This document shows, piece by piece, positions 12,636-25,213 of a stretch of 64,000 nt of DNA. The stretch comes from Galerina marginata. Its lineage: Eukaryota; Basidiomycota; Agaricomycetes; Agaricales; Galerinaceae. The notes under the pieces were generated by a model. It saw only the letters and a list, made by a program, of their open reading frames with translations. It made no database searches and was not told the DNA's origin. Location of the stretch: assembly GCA_023014335.1 (NCBI GenBank), contig JAECYW010000015.1, positions 930,001 through 994,000 of the forward strand, written 5' to 3'. The first letter of the stretch is position 1, and each line of letters begins with the position of its first letter. The translations under genes were made by a program, and so were the position numbers.

Positions 12636-13136
12636 ATGAGGTCAACCCAACCGCAGGCCTCAACAAATGCGTTGAACGTCGACGACGCCACCTCCACTCT
12701 GCCATCTCAAACGGCATCGAGCGTGGAGGATGCATTCGCCGCCGCCTCTGTTCTGCAACGTCAACCGACTTTGAGCATTGAGCACAGCGGCTCCTCCTCC
12801 CCAAACATCGACCCCACGCCCACCAGTAGACCTGTGTGGGCCGGAAGTTGGTTGGGGTTATGCGCTGGGTATGTACATTGCAAAAACAACCCCACAGTGC
12901 ACCTGACTCACCGCGCAGCTCAGCACATCGCCAGCCCATTACACCGCGCGTTTGCTGGTGGATCCCGTACCAGGTATCCCACATCAGTGAGGAGCTCATC
13001 GCGCATGTCTGGAGTAACTTTGCCTCTGCTTGATGAACCCTCAAGAGCACCACCGCCTGCAACGAGCGCCGAGTTTTTTGTTGGGATGGATGTGGGCTGG
13101 GCCGTGAATGGGGGTTGCGCGATAAGCTGCGAATGA
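12636..13136 (+). CDS. possible small protein, unrecognised
   Basis: An ATG at 12636 opens 166 codons on the plus strand, beginning MRSTQPQASTNALNVDDATS and rich in Ser, Thr, Ala and Pro. The first 60 codons look protein-like; the rest could be chance in GC-rich DNA. No domain, signal peptide or helix is evident. It is surrounded by the repeat array and may not be a gene. Confidence 0.25.
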   Translation: MRSTQPQASTNALNVDDATSTLPSQTASSVEDAFAAASVLQRQPTLSIEHSGSSSPNIDPTPTSRPVWAGSWLGLCAGYVHCKNNPTVHLTHRAAQHIASPLHRAFAGGSRTRYPTSVRSSSRMSGVTLPLLDEPSRAPPPATSAEFFVGMDVGWAVNGGCAISCE

Positions 13137-13239
13137 GGCTAGGTGAGTTCTTCTAACCCTTATGAATCATATTACCTTGGCCCTTGACTTACGGAGCCTC
13201 CAGTCCATCGGAAATCTCAAGTGAAGGGAAGCGGGCGAT

Positions 13240-13860
13240 GTCAGCATCTGCCGCGTGGTCGTGAATGTGAAGGTTCTTGGTCCTTCGCTGGGGTAGGCTC
13301 AGAATACGGGAGGTGGGGTAGGCGATGTTGGGAGGAGATGGCTGGGTGAGAAAGAGGTTGAACGTTCGTCGAAACGTCCAAGTTGCGAGCTCGAAGTGGG
13401 CTGGAAACAGGGTGAGTAATGCTTCGACTAGAGTATGAAGTGTTACTTACCTTGCTGATCCGAAAGCCCAAAAAACCGTCAAACTGACGTGACAACTGCG
13501 CTTGCGCATGAACTTTGAGGTTTTGGACTCCAAGTTGGTGTGCAGAGGGAGAATGGTGCTAATGCCACCATGCTATGGACAAGGTAAGAAAATGTTCGAG
13601 AATTAAAAGGAACGATTACTGACTTAGGTTACTTACTGCAGCCCCTAACGCCTTCACCTGCACAGCGTGGTTGACGTCATTTGCGTATGGTTGACATTGA
13701 TATCGTGCCGACGAAGGCAAATGTATGAGGCTGCTGAGGCGCGGCTGGCTCTCTCGTGAGTTGCAGGAAGGAATTTGTCGAGATTGGAGGTCCTACGAAG
13801 GATGTGGGTGCTTTGTACGCGCCGCGGGAGATGTGTTGGTGCCTCCTAGGTGCATTTGGG
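13240..13860 (-). pseudogene. unit D of the tandem family, degraded
   Basis: Closest relative of unit A. 13440-13740 matches 8940-9230 along most of its length, including the minus-strand introns (AGCAAG|GTAAGTAAC...CTGTTTCCAG and CTTGTCCATAG). The peptide LRRHDINVNHTQMTSTTLCR aligns with LLWRDIDFNRAQMGSTALCR. The following exon is out of frame, so it is probably not functional. 13860-14359 contains AT-rich DNA with no supported gene. Confidence 0.45.
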
Positions 13861-14359
13861 CACTCGTTACTATGAAATTAGATGGCGGGCTAACACGGGC
13901 CAAAAGGTGCGGGCAGGATTGTGCGTGGCAGAGCAGTGTTCCGCCTCGATAGCTAACCTGAGGATCGTGAAGTACAAACACCTCCATGGGCCCTTTGTTA
14001 AACTCGGGCAGAATGTCGGTCTCTTTGTCGGAGCCACCTCCTGAACAAGTGGGTCAAATTCAAGCGTTTACGGAACTCATCCTAAACATGAACGTCTTCC
14101 GTCTTTATTTTGCTCACCTCACTTGGTTCATCACTGGTGTTTTTTTCCTGTCTGCAGGAGTCCGAGCAACCTTCCCGTTGACTCGGCTATCTTTCTCAGT
14201 TTGCTTTTCATTATTCTGCAATGATTTAAATTTAATTTATCACCCAGAATTTGGCCTTGACTCATTCGATATTTAAAAAAAGAGCCTTGAGGGTATTCGA
14301 CTTTCTGTGTGAGTCATTAGGTTCCTTATTTCTGGGTTTGTTGACCCTCTGAACACTTC

Positions 14360-16338
14360 TCAAACAGACTTGAATTCAACCAAATGCCACATACTGGAAA
14401 TGTGATATTCATTGAAGGAAGTAATGCTATCTGTATCTGGAATAATTATTCAAGGTCCAAATGTGTAAATAGATGTGATGGCGGTGAGAAGAATGAAACT
14501 AAAGAAAGGACTCGTACCTGCCATGCTAAGCAAATGGCCCACAAAGCAAGTCTTCGGAAGTCCAAGGAAGGCCTCAAAATGCGGTATTATGACCAACCGC
14601 GAGCCATTGAGCAGGGTAGCAAGGTGTGTTCCATCGCCTGAGAAACGTACTGAAATAGTTCACAAGGAAAAATAGTAGTGAGCGAACGCGTAGAAGACAA
14701 CGACGACAGCCAAAGGGGTGATTGAAGAAGCTGACTGAGAATCTCTTACCTGCAACAAATTGGTCAAGCAGCTTGCTCTCTCCACCCGAACCCTCCTCAT
14801 CGACATCCGTAAAACGCACCGGCACGCGCACCGCCTCTCTTGGTATATCCGATCCTCCATGCCTCCGCTTTCCCCTGCCCTTCGCCTTCGCATAACTGTC
14901 CACCCATTCGTCCGCTTCTCCATTAGCTGCAGCTTCCGCCGAAGCCCAGCTCCTTGACCCAACCTCCCATCTCCACCTCCCATATCTGAACCGCGTGCTT
15001 GGCAGGTTAAGCACAGAGAGCCCCGTCTCTCTTGAAAATACGCGAACGTGGTAAAAACCCGCAAAGCAGAGGTGCCGCGGGGAAATGTCCACGGATCGAA
15101 CAAAGTCGACCACTTCAGGTTCAGGAATGTTTGGGACGGCATGGTCAGCAATGCTGTGCTCTTGTTCATTGTGCTGAACCGGTGCAGAATGAATTAAGTG
15201 AATCCCTTCAACGCACTCTATCACTCTCGCACTCCTGACGTCCCACACATGCGCCCTTTCCGCACTCGCGACTAACAATTCTGGGTATACAAACCGGAAT
15301 GCGCATAATGGGAGATCGGGCATATGCAGCACTGCATGTGGTGTGAATGCACCTTTGGAAGATTTGTGGAAGGAGATGGACGACTGGGTGGGGATGGAGG
15401 CTGGAGAGACGCTAAGTTGATAGATATGATCCACGACACTTCTCTGCCGCTCATTCGGAACGGACGCCGGGTTGAATTGGAGTTCGGGATGGCATTGGCG
15501 TTCTTCCAGGTTTTCGTCTGCTAAGTGTACAGTACCAGAGTTCGCAGTTGATGAGACAGGGATATCTGCTGTCCGTCTCCAGACCTCTATCTCCCCATCG
15601 CCGTGGTCGAAGATCAAGTAGCCCTCTCCATATTCAAGGCGAGCGTTTGCACGAACGTACCGCTTCGATATAAAAATAATTTAATGATATTAGTTCAAGT
15701 TCGTCGAGAAAAACAAAGCTGGGGCTAGAAAAATACATACCACAGGTAATTCCCAAAGTACGCTATCCGTCTCCAAATCTCGCACCACTAAACCTCCAGA
15801 TTTTGTCGTCGCCATCGATATCCCCGCCTTTTCGTCCACCTTGATGTCATACACCCTGCGGTAATGCGGGGATAACTCGCCGTCAGTATCATGACCCATC
15901 TGTCGGGGGGAGGGCGTTACGCGCGATGGAGCGTAGCCAACCCATGAGCGCATGATCATCTTTCGTTTTTTACCTAGTATGAAGAAGATCTGTCAGCTAA
16001 ATTCACATAAAAAGTAATAACAATTGAAGCTGGATGTTCACATTGAATGTTACTTGAATCCAAAACTCACAGAATTTTTTCCAGCTATCCACGTTCCTCA
16101 TCGCCTTCTCAGAATAGGCCTGTGCTTCCGATCTTACCCCAGTCAGGGCGGCTCCGACATAACCCTCCCGGGCTGCCGCCGCTCGATACACTGCGTCCTC
16201 ATTCTCCTGCAGGCTGAGAAAGTCGGACCATGAGCGGTTTAGTTGGTGGAGGACGGCGAGCGAAGAGAGGGGTAAGTATGAGATGATGAGCAGCGAAAGT
16301 TCAGCAGGAATTTCGATTGGGAAGCGCTGGTCGTGCAT
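14360..16338 (-). CDS. F-box protein with WD/beta-propeller-like C-terminal half
   Basis: Five minus-strand exons, 16071-16338, 15741-15973, 14750-15662, 14518-14649 and 14360-14436, give about 540 aa with all joins in frame. The N-terminus (residues about 8-50) is an F-box: IEIPAELSLLIISYLPLSSL then LNRSWSDFL. The first splice creates WKKFCKKRKMIMRSWVG. Later exons read as beta strands: LVVRDLETDSVLWEL, YLIFDHGDGEIEVWRR, LVASAERAHVWDVRSARV, VRFSGDGTHLATLL. F-box proteins of this kind are substrate receptors of SCF ubiquitin ligases; the target is unknown. The start ATG at 16338 is chosen because the F-box begins just after it, though an upstream in-frame ATG exists. The frame is intact. Confidence 0.85.
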
Positions 16339-16948
16339 GGCTCGTTTCTTTCTAGGTTTGGAGGGTTGTGGCGAGGAAAAAATAGATGGCGGTACTTTAG
16401 AATTTAAATTCTGGTGTAGTGAGAATGAAAATGGACATCGTGTAACTGTAAGAGACAAGATTAGACGAAACGGATGGATACCACTGTCTAACTACCTTGT
16501 CGCATCAAAAATATGTCTGGAGCTGATAAAACAGCGAAGCCTCGCAATGCCAGGTATAAGCTATATAGAAATAAAAGTGGCGTCAGCGAAATGTCATTCG
16601 TGCCATGCAGAGATGAATGGGTACTTGACTAGTCAACCAGTCAACGTTCAACGCTGCTGGCACGATCTTCGCCTGACTTTTTGCCAATGCGCCGCGGGTT
16701 ACCTACCCTGATAGGGTGCACATATAAGTGCGGTTAGATCCCACTGCTTGGGCGTGCCGCATGCATTGTTTGAGTGCCAGTGGACAGTCTCCAACATAGA
16801 ACAAAACGAAAGCGTTGATCGGAGTTTGTAGTAGATTAGCTAATATAATAGTAATACTACACAAAGTCTCCCCAGAGTCCCACAAATTGTCACCGCCATG
16901 TCCAATCTGAAGCGTTCGAAAGACGGTAGCACCGCTGTGACTTTCGTA
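16339..16948. other. intergenic
   Basis: Short region between two minus-strand genes, presumably holding the F-box promoter. No repeat or extra gene recognised. Confidence 0.4.
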
Positions 16949-19900
16949 CTACTTCACCAAGTTCTGAGAATAGAAATAACCAGAGTTCAGACACGCGGTG
17001 GGATGGAGAGAACTTGACCTACAGGTAAGAGGACATCCTACGAATTGCATGGGGCTTGTTCCGTTGTAATTGTCGTTTCGCGTATTGAGGTATGTTTGCT
17101 AAAGAAGAGCATTATGAGACACGACTCGGAATGAAGGAATCGTTATGTGTTAGTCTCGACTCTCACTCCATTAAGATCAACACGGGCATAGCCTTGGTTG
17201 TCGCCCTGCCACTTCCCGTCCCTTCCGTGAGTGATTGTGATGTCGACCGGGTCGCCAGTGGTGCTGACTACAACAAAACTAAAGAAGCAAAAGGCAAGTC
17301 AGTTTGAACCAAGGAATATCATGGATAAAAGGACGACACACGGGATGGCGCTAATGCCTTGAGGAAAGGCTCCTCCATTGGGTTTGTACCTTATGGCTAA
17401 ATATTTTGCTGGTGCATCGGCATTTGAATACCATGTCACATTATTGTATATTTCGTCCGGAAATCCACTTGCTTGGGCTAATGAACCGTTCGTAATATCG
17501 ATTTGTGCCCAGTCGGATAGAAGAGAAAAGACCGCGAAGATATAGTAAGTCCCAGAATCAACGGTGGGTTCGCATCGATAATGCCCGTGCTGAAAGAGGT
17601 CGTCTATCTCTTTGACGCCGATTTCCGCGGGGACTGTTCAAAAAATTACAACATATCACGCAGATTCAAGTTGTGAAGGGAGGAGGAAACGCACAACGAC
17701 GAGTGGGGCAAGAGGTGAAGTCCATTGGGTTCTGGCCACTATTGTAGTTGTCGTTACGCAAGTTGAGATATATTTTCTGGGAGATATGGTCTAAACGGAG
17801 AACCTTGTATGAAGATAAATTGAACTTACGCCATGAAAATCTGCTCTTGCCCAGCCCAACGCATCGCCCGACTGTTTACCGTCAGTCCCATGTGTGATCG
17901 TTAGGTCAATCGGTATTCCTTGGTTGAAGATGAGGAATCTAAACACGTCATTCAATAACTTACACTGAATACGTGCAGAGAGAGGAATAACATACGGCAA
18001 AGCTCCGCGGCGAAAGTCTCCTCCAGGCGTGGTGAAATAAACTGAGGTTGTTTCGAATGTAACATTATCGTAAACATTGTCTGGCATGGAAGGGTCCTTG
18101 GAAAAGGTAACCCCAGGCGATGTGACCTCGACTTTTGCCCAGTTCGACTGGAAAGAGAAGACAGCATGGCAAGAAGTATGGTCCCTTCCGTAATGGCCGT
18201 GATGAAGAATAGTATCTAGTTCGTCATCCTGTAAAGGAACCGAGTCCTCTGGGTCATCTTCTACCCAGAACAAGTCCGTTTGTTTAACCGTATCCGTCGA
18301 ACCGTCGAGTCGGCTCACCGTCAGATTACCAGTGCTGGGGTCTGAGCTGACGACTTCCACAACCTCTTTCCCGTTGGCCATAGTTAGGCCCTCAAATTCA
18401 TCTATGAGGTCGTCTGCAACGAGAAAAGAGGGATACCAATGAGTGGTCCCGTCTGCGTGTTCAGCCAAGTATTCAAAGTGGTCTCCGTGGTAAGTTTCCG
18501 TCTTATTCTGCCTGCTGCACTTGGCGTGGCGAGCTAGGCGGAGGCCAACAACCGGGATATCCTGGGCGTGTACAGAGCGGATGCCCTCTTCGCTCAGGTA
18601 AGAAAGGGGAATATGGTGGGACGCCAGTGTGGATCCAGCATCAGAGCCTTGATTTGGGTCGGGCTGCAAATTTGCAGGAGCGTCGCGGGCGAGCGACGTA
18701 GCAAGAAAGGCTGGGTTAGCAGTATGAATAAATATCGACCGCACTCGTCCGTATGTGATCGGGTGGTCCCGGATAAGGCGAAGTATAGGAATAGGAAGAT
18801 GGTCGATCCACGGCGTGAATTCTTTGTAACTTCCTTTCAGAGCTCTCCTGATGAGTGGAACGTACACTCGGCGCTCACAGCCATATTGACCACGAGCTTT
18901 GGTGGGATCGACTCGTAAGACGCCATCGTAGTCGATATTCGTTTTCGCCCCAGCTTCTGGAATTGAACGATTCTGCAGTCGCTCGGCGTCGCGAGTCATG
19001 ATGCTGAAGGTCTTTACTTTGATATTGTGGGTCACATGCGATGGTCGCCGACCCATCTTAGCAACTGCATCCTGGTACTGGAGAACTCTTTTAGCATAGA
19101 AGGCGTCTGCCCGAGCACCATGATCAGTGTTCAAGAACAGCAGATCAGCTCCGCGCTTGGGCAAGGTCTGATCGAGTTGTATATACTCGCCGTCCTCATC
19201 ACTTGGGATGGTTTCCACCGCGTCAAATCCTCCCGCTCCACCTGGTTTTCTGCTCACCATAATTCCATCGCCGTCGCGATAGAGTCGGTTGTTTGAGTTC
19301 CATGTATATTCACCGTGATTATTTTTCCAGTAGCTTTCTCCCTCAATACGATATATCTGGGGTAAAGATATTGATTATCAACCGATTGCGATCCGGGGCG
19401 AACAGAAAATAAGACAAGTAGATACCTTGGTTGCTCGACCAGTTTTTCCTTTACCGAGGAGTCCGTCCATGGCCCCTATAGCGACTAGATCAAAAGTTCC
19501 AGCCCGCCAGTCATCCTTGATTTCGGCTCCGGCGTCAATGTACCCTTGCGGATCAAATTTGCCATGACGAGCAGACTCGATACCTTAAGTTGCAAGAAGT
19601 GATAAGACGCAACAAAAAGCGGAAAGGAGAATATATAATATATGCTTACCTGTTGTGACCGCGTCGTATACAAGCCCAGCGACGACGCCGGCGAGGATCG
19701 GAGCCGCAGCTCCACCAGTCGAAACGGTCAATGCCCCCGCACCGAGAACGACTAGTGTCCGTGTAGCGGCTTCTTCTGATTCCCAGAACTTGTCGGTATC
19801 CCCTTTGATCAGGTGGACAACTCCTATATTTTATGAATTTGTTGAAGGACTCGTGCTCAAAGTAGGTGGAGGTTTAACTGACCTTTGACGTGTCCAAGGA

Positions 19901-20111
19901 CAGGAATGCTATCGACCATGGCGCCAATTTGGTCGACGGGGTGTGACCATGCATCGAGAAAGTCTTGCTGAACTTTCTTTGCGCCGGCTACATCACCAGT
20001 GCAAAGTTCCCAGAGTGATTTTATTTGAGAGACAATAGGTAAAGTGCTCATGGTGTCGGGTGTGTACTCGAGAGGAGTGACAATAGAACAACTCTTTGCC
20101 GTCTTGGCCAT
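16949..20111 (-). CDS. unrecognised modular protein with duplicated C-terminal domain
   Basis: Nine minus-strand exons, 19883-20111, 19650-19823, 19426-19583, 17996-19356, 17830-17938, 17695-17776, 17342-17633, 17167-17278 and 16949-17098, all join in frame to about 888 aa. Residues 1-76 are helical. Residues about 95-125 form a Gly/Ala-rich hydrophobic stretch (LVVLGAGALTVSTGGAAAPI) followed by DAVTTGIES and GTFDLVAIGAMDGLLG. Residues about 188-560 are of unknown type. Residues about 561-703 and 705-888 are two copies of one domain: each has a GHY start, a strand with ...W(A)(K/Q)(V/I)(E/D), NV(Y)(D/N)NVTW/F, (D)(L/I)TITHG(T/R)DGK and YLN(L/T)RNDNYN, with introns at matching places. The N-terminal style resembles fungal proteins of unknown function that I recall with a PVVGHIKGG-like stretch. 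Family and role are not known; a membrane-acting protein is one possibility. The last exon's stop could instead arise from a further splice. Confidence 0.75.
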
Positions 20112-20993
20112 TTATCCTTGCCTCGCGCTGCAAATTCTATCGAACTCCGACTGAGTTCCGGGAAGAACGGGGACGTTCTAGGGAAATTTCATCCAACAGA
20201 AAGGGCCGTTAACCATGAAACAGAATATAATTGCTATCTTTCAATCTGTGACACCGATCGTCTCATGTCTCGTTGATTAACAGAATATAAACGCACCTGA
20301 TCAGTAGCGGCGAACGGTTATAAGTGCGATAGATGGGGCTAAGGATTAGAGGAAGTCTCGGAAGGGAAAAAGAGGGGGCAATAGCGAACGATAAAGACAA
20401 TGTGATTGTGGTTGTTCTTATCGATAAATGACCGCAATGACAGCAAGAGACGCAGTACAACCGCCAGAGCCAGGAGGGACATAACCGCAGGGAGGGGATG
20501 CCATCAGCCTAATACACCTAAGTGAACTGGAATTTCAGAATTCGAAGTAGTAAAGAATGCAACCGCAAGCTCACCTGCTCAAAAGTTACGGTAAAAACAG
20601 GAAGTGAAACAAAGCCAATGCACTGAGTGTTGCCCAAGTCATAAAAAAAGGCCACTAGGGTTGGAGCAAACCTGTATACAAGCAGCTGAGGAGACACTGA
20701 GGCGCGTCCTGAGTAGCCGCGCGGACTGTCTAGCACGCAATGGCTTGAAGCAAGCAAAACTGCAGGTGAGAAGATGGTCGTCGCGATGATCTGACTTTTT
20801 ATTTAATCTCCGATTTAAAAGTTTTTAGGGCTTGCTAAATAATTAGCTCTTGATTAGCTCCGACGTTTTTGCCCTTCACCGTCAACCGAATACATTTTAG
20901 GCGCCTGACGCCAATCACCTATCAATATTCCTAATTACATGCATTCGAATTCTGCCAGTCCTACAAATTCATTCGCAAAGTCTCAAGCAACTC
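20112..20993. other. intergenic, nothing recognised
   Basis: Upstream flank of the preceding gene and downstream flank of the amine oxidase. ACAGAATATAA occurs twice (about 20219 and 20280). No coding frame or repeat family recognised. Confidence 0.4.
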
Positions 20994-22443
20994 TTAGGAG
21001 TCGGCCTCCCCCAACTCTTTTGAAAACAAACCACTCACGAAATGCTCGTCGGCAGTCTTGTCATCCCTAAATATCAAGCTTCTTCCATAGGTATTCTTGA
21101 AATGGAAACGCCAGAATGGGAAGTCCCAGTGAAGGATCTCATCCACCACCCGCACCGCCGAATCCAATGCTCCAGCGACCCAGGCATGGTGGTGACTGGC
21201 GACTTCGCCAGCAAAGTGGAAGCGACCATAAGCGGCAGGCTGCACGATATCAGCAAGAAAGGTGCTATATTGCCCAGGCGCGAAGTGCGCGAAAGCACCC
21301 ATGGTGTATGGATTATGATACCAGTCGAATGCGTGGTAGTCCAGCGTGTTCTCCCGAAGCTGACTCTCGTCCACGTCGTGCAGGGCGGCGAGGTCTCCGT
21401 AAATTTGATCAAGGAGAACCTTCTCCCAGCGTGGGCGTTGACGATCTGGGTCTAGCTGTTCGGACCAGTCTGGGTTCTGGATGAGGGCGCCGAATCGCGA
21501 AGCATCTTGTTGCCTGTGTAATGGCTGGTCAGATTATATGTTTATGGAAAGCAAGCCGGGCAGAGAATGCATACGCACAAATTATATGTTACAATCAATA
21601 CACCTGGTCCGTCTTCGCCTAAACCGTAGCTGGGGTACACGACGACCTGACTCTGCCTGTCTGTATAGCTGGATCCTCCGTATTGGTTCACACCGTCCTG
21701 CTCCCACCAACGTGTCTTGAACTTGATTGCGACCTTGACCGCCGGGCCATAGTTGACAGTGCGGATGGCCTGGCGTTGTGTATAGGACATAGGGAGTTGC
21801 TCTGTGTCGATGGTGCGGAGGTTAGCAAATGGGACAGTCGAAACAACATGAGTAAAGTATTCGTGTCTCTGGCCCTCGACGCTGACCCGCATCATAGGAA
21901 AACGGGCGGTACGCGGCCAACGTGGCCAAGCAGGCAGATTGGGGAAACAATATGAGGGGGGCAGGTAAGCTTGCTCGACGGACGTAACACGTTGACCATA
22001 AGAGGGCTTGACGGTCAAAACCTCGAGCATCGCGTCAATCAAAACCTCGCTGCCGCCTTCAAGGCACCACCAATTAACATCCTTAGTGGGATCGTTAAAG
22101 TCAAGGGAGTGAAGGATAGCCTGGAGATCGCCAATTTCAGGTATCGCATCTGCTGAACAAAGGTGCACTCACTTCGGAAAGAGCTCGATCAAAGCTGCCT
22201 GTACCGCCACCATTCCTCGTCTCAAGCCAATTCACGACGGTCAATGGATACTGCGGCTCCTCTCTTGCCAGGTATGAACGCGCTGAAGCCCAGTCGTACT
22301 TCATGAGCTTTTCCCACCCTGTGTTGAAGTCCGCAATGAGAGCTGCTCGAAATGGGTCAAAGGCGGCAGCAATACAAGCGTTCACCCCGAAAACCGGCTT
22401 GCCGCGCAAATCACGGTATTCCTTATTTAAATATTCTTTAGGT
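20994..22443 (-). pseudogene. FAD-dependent amine oxidase, 3' part, split by insertion
   Basis: The 3' portion of a flavin amine oxidase gene on the minus strand: exons up to 22443 (donor at 22173), 21579-22120 and 20994-21513. Diagnostic parts are NWWCLEGGSEVLIDAM, VVSTVPFANLRTID, VKVAIKFKTRWWEQDG and the FAD-contact segment GRFHFAGEVASHHHAWVAGALDSAVRVVDEI near the end. Such enzymes oxidise amino acids or amines to imino products, releasing H2O2. The coding exon is cut at 22443 by a mobile element; the 5' exons resume at 30921. Within this part the frame is clean, so the insertion appears recent and is the lesion. Confidence 0.9.
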
Positions 22444-22524
22444 TGTCAACTTTTGAGGTCCAACCCAGGCACCCCAAACAGTTGGGTATGCTGTGATACG
22501 GCTGTCCAAACGCTTAGAGTAGTA

Positions 22525-24916
22525 CTTGCCTTGCGGGCCAACGCTGCGCGCGGCATGTACGAGACCCCTCATTGGCACTTGGAAAAAGACATTCTTGATT
22601 AACCAAAGAAAACAGAAGGCGAAGGACTCCGGGTGTGTGTCGAACCCATTTGCCTGGATCTATGCACTCAGTCCCACCTAAGGCTCGATAGTGGCCGCGA
22701 AGTTGGCATTCTCAATGTGAACCACCGACTCTGACCAAAGGTCTTTCCGCTGGTTTCGAATACAGCCACCCTAGGGTCAATGTTGGGGATGACAAAGTGA
22801 TGCCAGCACCACAAGGTGACTCCCTACCGCCTGATAGTCTTGTCGACATAAAAGGTTTAGGAACTGCAAAGGCTACATAAGCGCAGAGGGACTGTTGTCT
22901 TCTTGATGTAAGTTCTGAGCCCTCTCCGTTGGTCAAGCTCAACAAAAGTTTCCAGTTTATTCGTCGTCAATCCTTACGACTCCGTGCGCCCTCTCCGTTA
23001 CTTATCGTGGTTGTTCGAACCGGATTGCATGCCAGTGGCCGTCATACGGCCCCTTGCCAGCTTCTTCGTGCCGTGCCCAAATTACAAATGGCAAGAACGG
23101 ATCCCAGATCCTGGCTCGTATCATGTGCCTATCACGATTTATCATGTTCTAATTTGCTTGTAAATTACTGCTTTGGGGATTCCGAAAGCCACGTTTGGTT
23201 ACCTTGACCTTTCGACTGCCGCAACTTGGATGGATTGGATGCTTGGAGTCGTCGCGACTTCGACATTGTTACTCTACACCTATTACGACCCAGCTGACGG
23301 TTTGTTAAACAGATTTTACTGTCTAGGCTTATATGAATTAAGCTCGGAGAATCTGTGACCGTCTTTTAATTTTTTTCAGAGGATCGACGGCGAGGCGTCT
23401 ATTTGAACTATTTCCGTAAGTCTCGCTACATACCTCTGGATCTCTGATCGACAAGGCATCTCTAAAGCTAGCGTCGAGACATTGTATACCGCAGACATTG
23501 CGCTTTCATGAATGTGGACGATTTACTGGAAGAGATTCCTCGGCATGGGCATATCTAACTTATCGAGAGCGCAGCCCACTGCTGGATTATCTCAACGATC
23601 AATCCAACCTCTGCGATGCCACTCGGTGTCCCATATGCTGAAGATTGTTGACCCGCCGGTAATCAGTTGGTGGACTTACTCTCCATCTGCCTATGCGTTC
23701 CCAACTAGCCTATTCTGCTTCATTCTTGTCCTTAATGCCAGAATCGTATTGTTTGTCATTGTGTCCTCATTGAATTCTCTCCTCTACTCCCATTTCATTC
23801 TAACGTCCCTTTGGTCGCTCTTTTTTACCCATCATCCGTCCGTTGTACATCTTGTCTCACCAAAATAAACATATGCAACCAATCGTATTTCCGAGCCACC
23901 TGTTAATTACTCTCTGCGTAAATTTTCACCTTGTGAAGTTGTCGCTGGACATACCTACTCTTTATGGCTCGGAATTTTGTCTTAGACTGAGGTAGGCCAC
24001 ACCCTTCATGTCGGAGGGGGGCACGACACAGTGTTGTTCATATTTTTGCGCCATGAAGCACTGTAGTCGCGTAAAAGACGGGTTGGCGGGTCAGGCACTG
24101 AGTTTGAACTGGGCGCTTAATCGGCGCCAACATGAAAAATGGCTCTAATTTTTTTAATTTGACATGGATATTTGGTAATTTAGAGGCTAAGATAGTACTA
24201 TAAATATATAGCCATTAACAAAGGATATTACTCGTGCCTAGCTCTAAGAATTGGGTATTTCACACGAAGATTTTGTTACCGGAGGCATTTTCAAAAACGC
24301 CTCCGGTAAGAATGCCTCCAGTAAGACAAGGTGTGCTGAGGCGGCCCGGAGCTGTATAAATTAGAACATAGTTTAAACATGATAAATGAACCTATTTGAG
24401 ACTCTATTCTTTTGATTTACAAGCTTTAGATGCATATAATTAAATAAAGTACTATCTAGTACGAGTATTACTGATGACCCGGTGACTCTACCTGTGCGCC
24501 GGGCGTTCTGTACCCATCCTACTCGCCTGAACCCTTACCCATACCCCCAAAAAACCCGTACCCTTGAAGTCGGGTACGGGTTGTATGGGTACTTAATAAT
24601 GCCAGGCTTACAAAGACATTTTTTGGAAAAACATTGCAGTAAACATTTCCCACCCTTCAGTGACACGCCGACATAATCCGATCTTGTCGATTGCACCATT
24701 CCTCCTCTTACCCACAAAACTTTAATAAAAGTAATAGGCCATAGAAAGCATTGGAATTAAGTGCCGGGGCGGTTGGGGCGACGACAACAACTCGGAGAAT
24801 TGTTGAAGAGAATGCCAAACACTTGGTGCGAATGCATTACCATAACGGGGGCCAAACTACTTGACCGTGAGAACAAACTGGAACGGTGGTACAAGAACGA
24901 TCCCTAAAGGGTCTCG
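22525..24916. mobile_element. element nested in the left LTR
   Basis: A 2.4-kb segment interrupts the left 174-bp repeat between GAGTAGTA (22524) and (A)ACTACGTCAC (24919). Its left end, CTTGCCTTGCGGGCCAAC..., recurs at 55666 with the same preceding TA, so a TA target site is likely, with TA or GTA repeated at 24917. The right end GGGTCTCG looks truncated. It contains only broken short frames; one around 23512-23868 has hydrophobic runs but no recognised domain. Transposase not seen. Confidence 0.5.
24277..24309. repeat. perfect-type hairpin, copy 1
   Basis: TTACCGGAGGC and GCCTCCGGTAA face each other across an 11-nt A/T-rich loop. A third arm, TGCCTCCAGTAAG, follows at about 24312. A near copy is at 44281-44313. 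Possibly the terminus of a small element. Confidence 0.5.
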
Positions 24917-25213
24917 TAAACTACGTCACACGTCGCATGTATCTACATAGTTTCAAACTCAGCCAGCATCATCAGGTGGTGAGTGCCAGGATCACGTGAT
25001 CCATTCTCGTCACACCCCCTCACGAACCACCAAGATGCCCAATAAATACCTCATAAATACCTCGCCCAACCCAGGACCCTTCCTGCCCAAGAATCTACCT
25101 GCAACCGAACCGAACTTGACTAGCCAGATGACTCAACCGCCATCGCCTTGAAGCCGAACGCGAACCAGACAATCCCGAACATCCTCCAATCCCTCAACCT
25201 CCAATCGCCCTCA

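Noticed and set aside
14527..14560. Resemblance to the GGCCCACAAAGCAAG element terminus
   Set aside because: It falls in an F-box gene exon that is in frame and protein-like (KTCFVGHLL); similarity is short and likely chance.
25013..25040. Primer-binding site after the left LTR
   Set aside because: CACCCCCTCACGAACC does not clearly complement a tRNA 3' end (no TGG start), so retroviral-type priming is not claimed.
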